Shown here one piece after another: positions 1 to 7,920 of a stretch of DNA of 64,000 nt (positions are counted from its first letter, which is position 1; each line of letters opens with the position of its first letter). The position numbers were made by a program, and so were the translations under genes. The notes under the pieces were generated by a model, which searched no databases, was not told the DNA's origin, and was given only the letters and a program-made list of their open reading frames with translations. The stretch is from Mycobacterium arosiense ATCC BAA-1401 = DSM 45069 (lineage in GTDB: Bacteria; Actinomycetota; Actinomycetes; Mycobacteriales; Mycobacteriaceae). The DNA is taken from assembly GCF_002086125.1 (NCBI RefSeq), contig NZ_MVHG01000009.1, positions 38,603 through 102,602 of the forward strand. Direction: 5' to 3'.

Positions 1-223
1 CATCGATATCCGCCTGCGCACCTGCCACCTCCACGCCGCCGCGGGCCAGGTGGTGATGGCGGGTCATCGTCGCGAACATCCGCGACAGGTGAGCGATCCG
101 CTTGGCGTCATCGGGAATCAGCCAGATCATCACGGGGTCGTCGTAGAACGCACGGGCCAGCGTGCGCGACAGCTTGCGTACATCGGCCTTGTTCGCCGGG
201 CGGACCTGCGGGGTCATCTGCAT
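1..223 (-). CDS. GNAT-family N-acetyltransferase, N-terminal part (C-terminus outside window)
   Basis: The reverse strand reads open from an ATG at 223 to the window edge, about 74 residues. It begins MQMTPQVRPANKADV and continues with SRTLARAFYDDPVMIWLIPDD, the usual opening of GNAT acetyltransferases (RPAxxxD followed by an F-x-DDP segment). It resembles the Rv0133 product, which is also the neighbour of fgd2 in M. tuberculosis. A second in-frame ATG lies at 217. The acetyl-CoA-binding motif would be beyond the window. The gene diverges from fgd2 with only about 45 bp between starts, so the promoters must overlap. The acceptor substrate is unknown. Confidence 0.8.
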   Translation of the reverse strand, partial: MQMTPQVRPANKADVRKLSRTLARAFYDDPVMIWLIPDDAKRIAHLSRMFATMTRHHHLARGGVEVAGAQADID

Positions 224-268
224 CACGCTAGTGCGTGTGAGGCCCGGCGGGACGGGTATGCCGACCCG

Positions 269-1366
269 GTGATCGGCATCTCGCGGCGAACGTTCGGGCG
301 AATGGCGGCCGGCGCAAGCGTGCTCGGGTCCGCCGGGTTTGCGCAGGGATGCGCGAAACGGGCGGCCGAGCACGGCAAGTCCAGCGGACCGCCACCGTCG
401 CCGGGCAAGGCTGTGGGCTTCGTCCTCTCACACGAGCAGTTCCGCACCGACCAGCTGGTGGCACAGGCTCAGGCGGCCGAACACGCCGGCTTTCAACACC
501 TGTGGGCCAGCGACCACATCCAACCGTGGCAGGACGACGAAGGTCATGCGATGTTTCCGTGGCTGACGCTCGCGCTGGTCGGCAGCGCCACCAGCCACGT
601 TTCGCTGGGCACCGGGGTGACCTGCCCGACCTACCGCTACCACCCCGCCACGGTCGCCCAGGCATTCGCGTCGCTGGCGATTCTTTATCCCGGCAGGGTG
701 TTTCTGGGGGTGGGCACCGGCGAACGACTCAACGGACAGGCCACCACGAACACCTACGGCGACTACGCCGAGCGTCACGACAGGCTGGTCGAAGCCGTAC
801 AGCTGATCCGCCAACTGTGGAGTGGTTCGCGAATCTCCTTCTCCGGCCGGTACTTTCAGACGAATTCGCTGAAGCTCTACGACCTTCCGGCGGCACCCAC
901 GCCGATCTTCATCGCGGCCGCCGGACCGAAAAGCGTGAAACTGGCCGGACAGTACGGGGATGGCTGGATCACCCAGGCGAGCGATGTCACGAATCCAAAG
1001 CTGTTGGCGGCCTTCGTCGCGGGTGCCCAGGCCGCCAGTCGTGACGTGTCCACCTTGGGAAAACGGGCCGAACTATTCGCCGTCGTCGGCGACAACACCG
1101 TGGCGACCCGGGCCGCCACGCTGTGGCGCTTTACTGCCGGGGCCGTCGACCAACCCAATCCCGTCGAGATCCAGCGAGCGGCCGAATCCAACCCCATCGA
1201 CAAGGTGCTGGCCGGCTGGACCGTCGGCACCGATCCGGCCCTCCATATCAACGCCGTCCAGCGGATTCTCGACGCCGGCGCGATCCCGTTCCTGCACTTT
1301 CCGCAAGACGATCCCCTCGTCGCCATCGAGTTCTATCGCGCCAACGTCTTGCCGAAGTTGCACTGA
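269..1366 (+). CDS. fgd2: F420-dependent hydroxymycolic acid dehydrogenase, TAT-exported (Fgd2, Rv0132c-like)
   Basis: This is a 365-residue luciferase-like (LLM) F420-dependent oxidoreductase. The chosen GTG start puts a twin-arginine signal (ISRRTFGRMAAGAS) at the N-terminus, followed by a possible lipidated Cys in FAQGC. The reading frame stays open upstream to 50, but those residues are not signal-like. The body matches M. tuberculosis Fgd2 almost throughout, for example SHEQFRTD, FPWLTLALVG, TGVTCP.YRYHPATVAQAF and FLGVGTGERLN. In that species the protein is envelope-associated and oxidises hydroxymycolic acids to ketomycolic acids with F420. Location and reaction here are inferred from that identity. 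It is divergent from the GNAT gene and followed by the hemerythrin gene after 91 bp. Confidence 0.92.
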   Translation: MIGISRRTFGRMAAGASVLGSAGFAQGCAKRAAEHGKSSGPPPSPGKAVGFVLSHEQFRTDQLVAQAQAAEHAGFQHLWASDHIQPWQDDEGHAMFPWLTLALVGSATSHVSLGTGVTCPTYRYHPATVAQAFASLAILYPGRVFLGVGTGERLNGQATTNTYGDYAERHDRLVEAVQLIRQLWSGSRISFSGRYFQTNSLKLYDLPAAPTPIFIAAAGPKSVKLAGQYGDGWITQASDVTNPKLLAAFVAGAQAASRDVSTLGKRAELFAVVGDNTVATRAATLWRFTAGAVDQPNPVEIQRAAESNPIDKVLAGWTVGTDPALHINAVQRILDAGAIPFLHFPQDDPLVAIEFYRANVLPKLH

Positions 1367-1457
1367 ACGGGCCCGCCCTCGCACCGTTTCGGCGCCGTCA
1401 GCCCGGGTATCCGCACCCAACTTCGAGTAACAGCCCCCAACTGCTGGAAGGCAAGGC

Positions 1458-2036
1458 ATGGACGCAATCACTTTTCTTCGTCACGACCACAAGAGTGTGC
1501 TCGGTTTGTTGGAGACGCTCGACGGGGCGCCGCCGGGCGAGGGCGCTCAGGCGAGCGGCCTGGAAACGATGGTGAACAATCTCATCATCGCCGAATCGCA
1601 GCACGAAGCCATTGAAGAGCAGTTCTTCTGGCCCGCGGTGCGCGAAGCGATCGGCGACGGCCTCGTCGATAAGGCGCTCGAGCAGGAGCAGGCCGGAAAG
1701 AGGCTGCTGCAGCGTCTCGAGGACGGTAAGCCGGGCGAGCCGGATTACCACGAAGCGTTGCAGGAGTTCGTCAAGGCGGGCCGCGAACACATCGCCTACG
1801 AACAGGATGAGGTGTGGCCGCAGGTCGAAACCGTGCTCAGCCGTGAGGATTTGGAAAAGATCGGCGAGAAGCTGGAGGCGGCGAAGAAGATCGCCCCGAC
1901 CCGGCCGCACCCCGGTACCCCACCCAACCCGGCCGTACTGAAAACGATGGGCGTGGGGGCGGCGATCGTCGACCACGTCCGGGACGCGGTGACCGGCCGC
2001 AGCCAGGACAATCCCCCGGATCCGCAGATGCACTGA
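1458..2036 (+). CDS. Hemerythrin HHE cation-binding domain protein
   Basis: This is a 192-residue soluble protein. The N-terminal two thirds is a four-helix hemerythrin-like domain with putative iron ligands in order: HDH at residues 9-11, HEAIEEQFFWP near 49-59 and HIAYEQDEVWP near 112-122. The C-terminal 50 residues are Pro/Gly-rich and probably disordered. Such proteins bind a non-haem di-iron centre and are linked to oxygen, peroxide or nitric oxide responses in mycobacteria. It lies tail to tail with a manganese catalase, separated by a strong hairpin, so a role in peroxide or metal stress is a reasonable inference. A GGAAGGC purine run precedes the ATG. Confidence 0.88.
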   Translation: MDAITFLRHDHKSVLGLLETLDGAPPGEGAQASGLETMVNNLIIAESQHEAIEEQFFWPAVREAIGDGLVDKALEQEQAGKRLLQRLEDGKPGEPDYHEALQEFVKAGREHIAYEQDEVWPQVETVLSREDLEKIGEKLEAAKKIAPTRPHPGTPPNPAVLKTMGVGAAIVDHVRDAVTGRSQDNPPDPQMH

Positions 2037-2043
2037 CGACGTG

Positions 2044-2083
2044 GGAAGGGCCGGGCGCTCTCGATTGAGCGCCCGGCCCTTCC
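2044..2083. terminator. Bidirectional terminator hairpin between convergent genes
   Basis: A perfect 17-bp inverted repeat (2044-2060 with 2067-2083) with a 6-nt TCGATT loop lies between the stop of the hemerythrin gene (2036) and the stop of the Mn catalase gene (2094). There is no long T-run on either side, as is common for mycobacterial terminators. Its position between two converging genes supports termination in both directions. Confidence 0.8.
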
Positions 2084-2093
2084 GCTTGTCCAA

Positions 2094-2993
2094 TTAGCCG
2101 GTGGGAACGTGCTGTTCGTGGGTGAAGGGCTTTTCGGCGTTGACCGCCGGCGAGCCCTGGGGGTTCTCCTTGGCCCCGGTGTTCTTGCGGGTGCTGCCGC
2201 CCAGCCATTGTTCCTCGGGCTTTTCGACGTACTCCCACTCGGTGCCTTCGGGCCAGGGACCCTGCCCCTGGTTCCACGGACCGCGGATGGACTCGCCGCC
2301 GCCGTTGGACATGTTGAACGCCACGTTCTGGAAGCGCGGGTCACCCGGCAGCTGTCCCGGCGGGAAGTTCACCGGGAGCTCGTTGAGCGCGGCCGTGAAC
2401 TGCTGATAGTGCGCCACCTCGCGCGTCATGAGGAACGTCAGGGTGTCCTGCACGCCCGGGTCGTCGGTGAACTGCTTGAGGTACTCGTAGACGACCTTGG
2501 CCCGCGATTCCGCCGCGACGTTGTTGCGCAGGTCCACGGTCGGGTCGCCGTTGGCGTCGATGTAGGCGCCCGTCCAGTTGTTCCCCCCGGAGTCCTTGAC
2601 GTCAGGCCCACCACCACTGAGCACCAAGAACAAGGGGTTGACCGCCACCGAGTGGATGAGGCCGTCCCGGCCACCGCCGCTGGACGCCACCGCCGGCATC
2701 CAGTCGCATTTCTCATTGGCGATCTTGAGGTTGTCGTTGAGCCCGTCGAGCAACATCGTGATCATCGATCCGACCATCTCGAGGTGGCTCAGCTCCTCGG
2801 TCGCGATATCCATGAACAGGTCATACATTTTGGGGTTCTTCTGCCGCAGCACGAATGCCTGGGTGAAGTACTGCAGCGCGGCGGTGAGTTCGCCGTTGGC
2901 GCCGCCGAATTGATCCATCAGCAGCGATGCGAAGCGAGGGTCCGGCCGGTCGACGCGGACTTCGAATTGAAGATCTTTATTGTGCACGAACAC
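2094..2993 (-). CDS. Manganese-containing (non-haem) catalase
   Basis: The 299-residue protein is the usual length for bacterial di-manganese catalases, which convert hydrogen peroxide to water and oxygen. Metal-ligand segments are visible: NGELTAALQYF near residue 30, EELSHLEMVG near 66, an AESRAKVVYEY segment in the middle, and REVAHYQQF near 180. The GTG start at 2993 (VFVHNKDLQFEVRVD) is preceded by GGGAGG at good spacing. The frame extends upstream to 3227, but the added residues are not catalase-like. The C-terminal tail (from about 250) is Gly/Pro-rich. It diverges from the GAF-ANTAR gene and converges on the hemerythrin gene. Confidence 0.92.
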   Translation of the reverse strand: MFVHNKDLQFEVRVDRPDPRFASLLMDQFGGANGELTAALQYFTQAFVLRQKNPKMYDLFMDIATEELSHLEMVGSMITMLLDGLNDNLKIANEKCDWMPAVASSGGGRDGLIHSVAVNPLFLVLSGGGPDVKDSGGNNWTGAYIDANGDPTVDLRNNVAAESRAKVVYEYLKQFTDDPGVQDTLTFLMTREVAHYQQFTAALNELPVNFPPGQLPGDPRFQNVAFNMSNGGGESIRGPWNQGQGPWPEGTEWEYVEKPEEQWLGGSTRKNTGAKENPQGSPAVNAEKPFTHEQHVPTG

Positions 2994-3148
2994 TGGGGCC
3001 TCCCTGGGGGTCGAGATCTGGCTGTCGACGCGGGATACCCGGGGCCTTCGGCGGCAAACTGGGAGCACAGAGTTTTCGGACGCCCGCCGGCGAGCTGCGC
3101 AGGGCCGCGGGGTGACGCCTGGGGGCACATCGTGGAGAATCCGGTCCC

Positions 3149-3847
3149 ATGGAGTCTTTCGACGCGAGCGCTCGGCACGAGCTGGCCAGGCGCATGGCCG
3201 AGCTTGCCCGAGAGATCGCCACGCCACGCTCGCTCGACCGGGTTCTCGCCGACGTCACCACGGCGGCGGTGGAGCTGATACCGGCGGCGGACATCGCGGG
3301 CGTGTTGCTCATCAAGGGCGGCGGCGATTTCGATTCGATCGCGGACACCGACAGTCTGGTCGCCAAACTCGACAAGTTGCAGCACGACTTCAATGAGGGC
3401 CCCTGTCACGACGCCGCTTTGAAGGAGACGATCGTGCGCACCGACGATCTCCGCGACGAGCCACGCTGGCCGAAATACGCGCCGGCGGCCGTGGAGCACG
3501 GTGTCCTGAGCAGCCTCTCGTTCAAGCTGTACACCGCCGACCGCACCGCCGGCGCGCTCAATGTGTTCAGTTTCCGGCCCGGCGTGTGGGACACCGAAGC
3601 CGAAACCGTCGGGACGGTGTTCGCCGCGCATGCCGCCTCGGCGATCATGGCCGGGCGACACGGGCAGCAGATGCAGTCGGCCCTGTCCACCCGGGACCGC
3701 ATCGGCCAGGCCAAAGGCATCATCATGGAGCGCTACGGCGTCGACGATGTGCGCGCCTTCGACTTGCTGCGCCGGCTGTCGCAGGAGAGCCAGGCCAAGC
3801 TCATCGACGTCGCCCAGCGCGTGATCGATACCCGCAGCGCCGACTGA
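3149..3847 (+). CDS. GAF and ANTAR domain RNA-binding regulator
   Basis: This 232-residue protein has a GAF-type sensor domain (about residues 15-165) and a C-terminal ANTAR domain (about 170-228) with the typical QMQSALSTRDRIGQAKGIIMERYGVD-type helix set, split here as RIGQAKGIIM and AFDLLRRLSQESQ. ANTAR proteins bind paired RNA hairpins and act as transcription antiterminators, and mycobacteria have many with GAF sensors. The ligand is unknown. Its gene diverges from the Mn catalase gene across 155 bp, so control of the peroxide genes is possible but not shown. Initiation is at the ATG with GGAG 12 bp upstream. Confidence 0.9.
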   Translation: MESFDASARHELARRMAELAREIATPRSLDRVLADVTTAAVELIPAADIAGVLLIKGGGDFDSIADTDSLVAKLDKLQHDFNEGPCHDAALKETIVRTDDLRDEPRWPKYAPAAVEHGVLSSLSFKLYTADRTAGALNVFSFRPGVWDTEAETVGTVFAAHAASAIMAGRHGQQMQSALSTRDRIGQAKGIIMERYGVDDVRAFDLLRRLSQESQAKLIDVAQRVIDTRSAD

Positions 3848-3917
3848 TCCTCCGCGCCCGCTCTAGGATGGGGTGGCTTCATCAACGAGTCCGGCGCACC
3901 GTTGCGCCGGGGAATGG

Positions 3918-5222
3918 TTGGCCACGGTGTGGGACTTCGAAACGGACGCCGAGTACCAGGCAAAGCTGGACTGGGTCGCAAAATTCATGACCGAAGAGCT
4001 GGAACCGCTCGACCTGGTCGCACTCGACCCGTACGACAAGAAGAACGCCGAGATGATGGCCATCTTGCGGCCCTTGCAGCAGCAGGTGAAGGACCAGGGG
4101 CTGTGGGCCGCGCACCTGCGCCCGGAGCTGGGGGGCCAGGGCTTCGGTCAGGTCAAGTTGGCGCTGCTCAACGAAATTCTGGGGCGCTCGCGCTGGGCCC
4201 CGTCGGTGTTCGGCTGTCAGGCGCCGGATTCCGGCAACGCCGAGATCCTCGCCCTGTTCGGCACCGACGAGCAGAAGGCCCGCTACCTGCGGCCGCTGCT
4301 GGACGGAGAAATCACCTCCTGCTATTCGATGACCGAACCGCAAGGCGGTTCTGACCCAGGCCAGTTCGTCACCGCCGCAACCCGAGACGGCGACTACTGG
4401 GTCATCAACGGGGAGAAGTGGTTTTCCACCAACGCCAAACACGCGTCGTTCTTCATCGTCATGGCGGTCACCAATTCCGAGGCCCGCACCTACGACAAGA
4501 TGTCGCTGTTCATCGTCCCGGCCGAAACTGCGGGCATCGAGATCGTGCGCAATGTCGGCGTCGGGGCGGAATCGTCGCAGCGCGCCACCCACGGCTACGT
4601 TCGTTACAACGACGTCCGGGTGCCCGCCGACCATGTGCTGGGCGGTGAGGGACAGGCGTTCATGATCGCGCAGACGCGGCTCGGCGGCGGCCGAATTCAC
4701 CACGCTATGCGGACAATTGCGTTGGCCCGCAGCGCCTTTGACATGATGTGCGAGCGTGCGGTGTCACGCAAGACCCGACACGGCCGGCTGGCCGATTTCC
4801 AGATGACCCAGGAGAAGATCGCCGACAGCTGGATCCAGATCGAGCAGTTCCGGCTGTTGGTGCTGCGCACCGCGTGGTTGATCGACAAACATCACGACTA
4901 CCAGAAGGTGCGTCGCGACATCGCCGCGGTGAAAGTGGCGATGCCCCAGGTGCTGCACGACGTCGCGCAACGCGCCATGCACCTGCACGGCGCGCTCGGC
5001 GTCTCGGATGAGATGCCCTTCGTCAAGATGTTGGTGGCCGCCGAGTCGCTGGGCATCGCCGACGGCGCCACCGAGCTGCACAAGATGACGGTCGCCCGCC
5101 GGACCCTGCGCGAATACGAGCCGGTGACAACGCCTTTCCCGTCGGCCCACATACCGACGCGGCGCGCCGAAGCCCAGGCGCGACTGGCCGAGCGCCTCGA
5201 ACACGCCATCGCCGAGTTCTAG
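3918..5222 (+). CDS. fadE1: Acyl-CoA dehydrogenase FadE1 (Rv0131c-like)
   Basis: This flavoenzyme of fatty-acid beta-oxidation introduces the alpha-beta double bond. The TTG start chosen gives 434 residues beginning LATVWDFETDAEYQAKLDW, which matches the known FadE1 N-terminus. An alternative GTG at 3873 would add 15 residues. Acyl-CoA dehydrogenase signatures are clear: CYSMTEPQGGSDP near residue 133 (FAD/substrate region), VINGEKWFSTNAK, and the C-terminal MHLHGALGVSDEMPF segment. This branch resembles the ACAD10/11-like FadE group rather than short-chain enzymes. It follows the ANTAR gene by 70 bp and converges with htdZ. The preferred acyl chain cannot be read from the sequence. Confidence 0.92.
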   Translation: MATVWDFETDAEYQAKLDWVAKFMTEELEPLDLVALDPYDKKNAEMMAILRPLQQQVKDQGLWAAHLRPELGGQGFGQVKLALLNEILGRSRWAPSVFGCQAPDSGNAEILALFGTDEQKARYLRPLLDGEITSCYSMTEPQGGSDPGQFVTAATRDGDYWVINGEKWFSTNAKHASFFIVMAVTNSEARTYDKMSLFIVPAETAGIEIVRNVGVGAESSQRATHGYVRYNDVRVPADHVLGGEGQAFMIAQTRLGGGRIHHAMRTIALARSAFDMMCERAVSRKTRHGRLADFQMTQEKIADSWIQIEQFRLLVLRTAWLIDKHHDYQKVRRDIAAVKVAMPQVLHDVAQRAMHLHGALGVSDEMPFVKMLVAAESLGIADGATELHKMTVARRTLREYEPVTTPFPSAHIPTRRAEAQARLAERLEHAIAEF

Positions 5223-5260
5223 GTGACCCGCCCAGCCGGGCCGGCGTTCGCCGCCCGCGC

Positions 5261-5716
5261 TCAGCTGATGTAGCGGACGATGCTCTCGGCCACGCACGCC
5301 GGCCTGGCCGACCCCTCGATCTCGACGGTGGTCGAGATGGTCGCCTGCACTGCGCCGTTACCCACGTCGTCGACGCTGACCAACGAACTCTGGGCGCGCA
5401 CCCGGGAGCCGACCGGAACCGGAGCGGGGAAGCGAACCTTGTTGAGGCCGTAGTTGATTGCCAGCTTGATGCCGTTGACGGTGTAGATCTGGTGCTGCAG
5501 CCGGGGCAGCAGCGCCAAGGTCATGAAACCGTGGGCGATGGTCTTGCCGAACGGGCCCGACGCGGCTCGTTCCGGGTCGACGTGGATCCACTGGTGATCG
5601 CCGGTCGCATCGGCGAACAGGTTGACGTCTTCCTGGGTGATGGTGACCCATTCGCTGTGCCCGAGGGCTTCGCCCGCCGCGCCGGCGAGCTCGGTGACTG
5701 ATTCGAAGGTGCGCAT
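5261..5716 (-). CDS. htdZ: MaoC-like (R)-specific enoyl-CoA hydratase HtdZ (Rv0130-like)
   Basis: This 151-residue single hot-dog domain protein has the same length as M. tuberculosis HtdZ. The hydratase-2 motif is present as DATGDHQWIHVDPERA (about residues 36-51) with the catalytic Asp-His pair, followed by IAHGFMTLALLPRL. The family adds water to trans-2-enoyl-CoA to give (R)-3-hydroxyacyl-CoA. The ATG at 5716 has AAGGAG 10 bp upstream. The frame is open to 6178, but that extension covers the promoter and the divergent small gene and is not protein-like. It is convergent with fadE1, as in M. tuberculosis. Confidence 0.93.
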   Translation of the reverse strand: MRTFESVTELAGAAGEALGHSEWVTITQEDVNLFADATGDHQWIHVDPERAASGPFGKTIAHGFMTLALLPRLQHQIYTVNGIKLAINYGLNKVRFPAPVPVGSRVRAQSSLVSVDDVGNGAVQATISTTVEIEGSARPACVAESIVRYIS

Positions 5717-5844
5717 TCGACGTTCTCCTTGGTTTCGGCTGCTAACAATAGCGCCGGGGTGTGAGGGCGACACGGCCACCGTTTCATATGAGCTGACGAG
5801 GGAACCCCACCGCAGACTCCGCCTCCACAGAAAAGGAAGCCACC

Positions 5845-6018
5845 ATGCCAGACCGCCAGAGCCACAAGACCGAGGAAGATGTAGACGCTGAGAACCACCA
5901 AACTCAGTCTCGCGCCGCCGAGGGCGAGGAAGACGGCTCATACGTGGGCGCGGCGGGCTCCGACGATTCGTTCGACGCCGGTGAGTCCGGCGCCGAAGCC
6001 CGCAGTCAAGACGGCTAG
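5845..6018 (+). CDS. Small acidic, probably disordered protein
   Basis: This is a 57-residue reading frame starting MPDRQSHKTEEDVDAENH, with AAAAGGAAG about 6 bp upstream of the ATG and a clean TAG stop. About a third of the residues are Asp or Glu and there is no Cys, no hydrophobic segment and almost no aromatic residue, so it is likely soluble and unfolded alone. It sits between htdZ (divergent) and the phosphodiesterase gene downstream (58 bp away, same strand). I do not recognise a family. Strong ribosome-site spacing and a sensible composition argue for a real gene. Confidence 0.65.
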   Translation: MPDRQSHKTEEDVDAENHQTQSRAAEGEEDGSYVGAAGSDDSFDAGESGAEARSQDG

Positions 6019-6076
6019 CCTCACCCGCGAGGGCGGTACGGCCGGCCGTTGGACCCGCTTGGCGCAAGATGGGCTT

Positions 6077-6574
6077 GTGAGGCTGCTGCTGATTGCCGAT
6101 ACCCACATCCCCAAACGCGCCCGTGACCTGCCGGCGCCCGTTTGGGACGAGGTGGCCGCGGCCGACGTCGTCGTGCATGCGGGCGACTGGTTAGCACCGG
6201 AATTCCTCGACGAACTCGAGGCCCGGGCCGCCAGGCTGGTGGGGTGCTGGGGCAACAACGACGGCCCGGCAGTGCGGACGCGACTGCCCGAACGGGCCGA
6301 CGTGACGCTGGCCGGGCTGCGGTTGACGGTGGTGCACGAGACCGGCGCCGCGACCGGACGCGAGGCGCGGATGTCGCGGCTCTACCCCGACACCCAGGTG
6401 CTGGTCTTCGGGCACAGCCACATTCCGTGGAACACCACCACCGAAACCGGGTTGCGACTGCTCAATCCCGGGTCACCGACCGACCGCCGCCGCCAACCGT
6501 TCTGCACCTATATGACGGCGAGCGCCACGGACGGCGCGTTGACCGACGTCGCGCTGCATCGCCTGCCGCGGTAG
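6077..6574 (+). CDS. YfcE/MJ0936-type metallophosphoesterase
   Basis: The 165-residue protein contains the calcineurin-like phosphoesterase motifs in order: ADTHIPKR at residues 7-14, VVHAGDW near 35, GCWGNNDGP near 57, a His in VVHETG and GHSHIPWNT near 113. These ligate two metal ions. Members of this branch hydrolyse phosphodiesters such as bis-pNPP or cyclic nucleotides, and the physiological substrate is not predictable. The GTG at 6077 gives the family's usual VRLLLIADTH start. The frame is open upstream to 5981 but overlaps the small acidic gene there. Confidence 0.85.
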   Translation: MRLLLIADTHIPKRARDLPAPVWDEVAAADVVVHAGDWLAPEFLDELEARAARLVGCWGNNDGPAVRTRLPERADVTLAGLRLTVVHETGAATGREARMSRLYPDTQVLVFGHSHIPWNTTTETGLRLLNPGSPTDRRRQPFCTYMTASATDGALTDVALHRLPR

Positions 6575-6631
6575 CGGGTACATAACCTACGCACAGCGTC
6601 ACCACATAGATAGCTCGGCTACAGAGGTATT

Positions 6632-7093
6632 ATGGTGCAAATGAACTCCCGAGCCGATGTGGCGGGCGAGCTGTTCGGCGTCGTCGGCAGGTTCCGCCGG
6701 CAACTGCGCCGGTCCGCGGGTCGCGGGTTCGATTCGTCACGGTTGTCCGAGTCGCAGTCGGAGCTGTTGTGGCTGGTCGGCCGGCGGCCGGGAATCTCGG
6801 TCAGCGCCGCGGCCGCCGAGCTGGGGCTGGTGCCGAACACCGCCTCGACCCTGGTCACCAAGCTGGTGTCCGGCGGGCTGCTGCTGCGGACGGCCGGCGA
6901 CAGCGATCGCCGGGTGTGCCAACTGCGGCTCGCCGAACCCGCCCAGCAGGTCGTCGACGCATCCCGCGCCAGCCGGCGGGCACTGCTGTCCGAGGTGATC
7001 GACGAGCTTGACGACGACCAAATCGAGGCTTTGACAAAAGGATTGGAGGTCCTCGACACGATGACCCGAAAAATGAGAGAGCGGCGATCATGA
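6632..7093 (+). CDS. MarR-family transcriptional regulator
   Basis: The 153-residue protein has a winged helix-turn-helix (about residues 45-110): SAAAAELGLVPNTASTLVTKLVSGGLLLRTAGDSDRR is the recognition helix and wing, shown here only by its span. MarR dimers usually repress adjacent efflux or stress genes and release DNA on binding a small molecule. Its stop overlaps the ABC ATPase start by 4 bp (ATGA), so the three genes 6632-8728 form one operon, probably autoregulated. The ATG is reached after a long A/T-containing stretch (6580-6630) that likely holds the promoter. The inducing ligand is unknown. Confidence 0.9.
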   Translation: MVQMNSRADVAGELFGVVGRFRRQLRRSAGRGFDSSRLSESQSELLWLVGRRPGISVSAAAAELGLVPNTASTLVTKLVSGGLLLRTAGDSDRRVCQLRLAEPAQQVVDASRASRRALLSEVIDELDDDQIEALTKGLEVLDTMTRKMRERRS

Positions 7094-7920
7094 GCGGATC
7101 GCTGCCGATGGCGGTCGACGCCAGGAACGTGACCTACCGGTACGGCCAGTTCACCGCCGTCGATGACGTGACACTGCAGGTTCGGCCCGGTGAAACCATG
7201 GGGCTGCTGGGCCCCAATGGCGCCGGCAAGACGACCATGGTCCGGATGCTGACCACGCTGACCCCGGTGCAGCATGGCGATCTGCGCATCTTCGGGATGG
7301 ACGCCCGGAGTCAGACCACCGACATCAGAAGCAATATCGGCTATGTGCCCCAACAGCTTTCGATCGAACCCGCATTGACCGGCAGGCAGAACGTGCAGTG
7401 GTTCGCACGGCTGTACGGGGTGCCGCGCGCCGAGCGCGCCGACCGCGTCGATCAGGCGCTGGTCGCCATGGATCTCATCGAGGTGGCCGACCGGCTGGCG
7501 TCGTCCTACTCCGGTGGCATGGTCCGCCGCCTCGAGGTGGCGCAGGCGTTCGTCAACCGCCCGTCGCTGCTGGTGCTCGATGAGCCGACCGTCGGACTGG
7601 ATCCCATCGCGCGTGACGGCGTGTGGGCACAGGTGCAAAAGATGCAGGCCCAGTTCGGCATGACCGTGCTGCTGACCACGCACTACATGGAGGAAGCCGA
7701 CGCGCTGTGCGACCGGGTCGCGCTGATGCACCGCGGTCAACTGCGGGCTGTCGGCACACCCGACAGGTTGAAGGCGAAGGTGTCCGCGACCGCCACGCTC
7801 GAGGATGTGTTCCGCCATTACGCGGCATCGGGTCTGGCCGATGAAGCAAATCCCTCGGAAGCCAACGGGACCATTCGCGAAATTCGTTCCAGCAGAGGGG
7901 TTGCTCGCCGTGTCGGTTGA
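7090..7920 (+). CDS. ABC transporter ATP-binding protein (drug-export DrrA type)
   Basis: This 276-residue ATPase has Walker A GPNGAGKTT (residues 41-49), Q-loop VPQQLS, signature SYSGGMVRR, Walker B LLVLDEPTVGLD and the switch His in LTTHYMEE. The arrangement is that of DrrA/NodI-like exporters that pair with an ABC-2 permease. It would drive export of a small hydrophobic compound across the plasma membrane. It is translationally coupled to MarR upstream (4-bp overlap) and to the permease downstream (11-bp overlap). The last 30 residues are not conserved-looking. Confidence 0.93.
   Translation: MSGSLPMAVDARNVTYRYGQFTAVDDVTLQVRPGETMGLLGPNGAGKTTMVRMLTTLTPVQHGDLRIFGMDARSQTTDIRSNIGYVPQQLSIEPALTGRQNVQWFARLYGVPRAERADRVDQALVAMDLIEVADRLASSYSGGMVRRLEVAQAFVNRPSLLVLDEPTVGLDPIARDGVWAQVQKMQAQFGMTVLLTTHYMEEADALCDRVALMHRGQLRAVGTPDRLKAKVSATATLEDVFRHYAASGLADEANPSEANGTIREIRSSRGVARRVG

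Noticed and set aside
5717..6178. N-terminal extension of htdZ to 6178
   Set aside because: The ATG at 5716 with AAGGAG gives the exact known HtdZ length; the extension overlaps the promoter and the divergent small gene.
6718..6740. GGGTTCGATTCG stretch resembling a tRNA T-arm
   Set aside because: It lies inside the MarR coding sequence; no acceptor stem, anticodon arm or D-arm can be folded around it.
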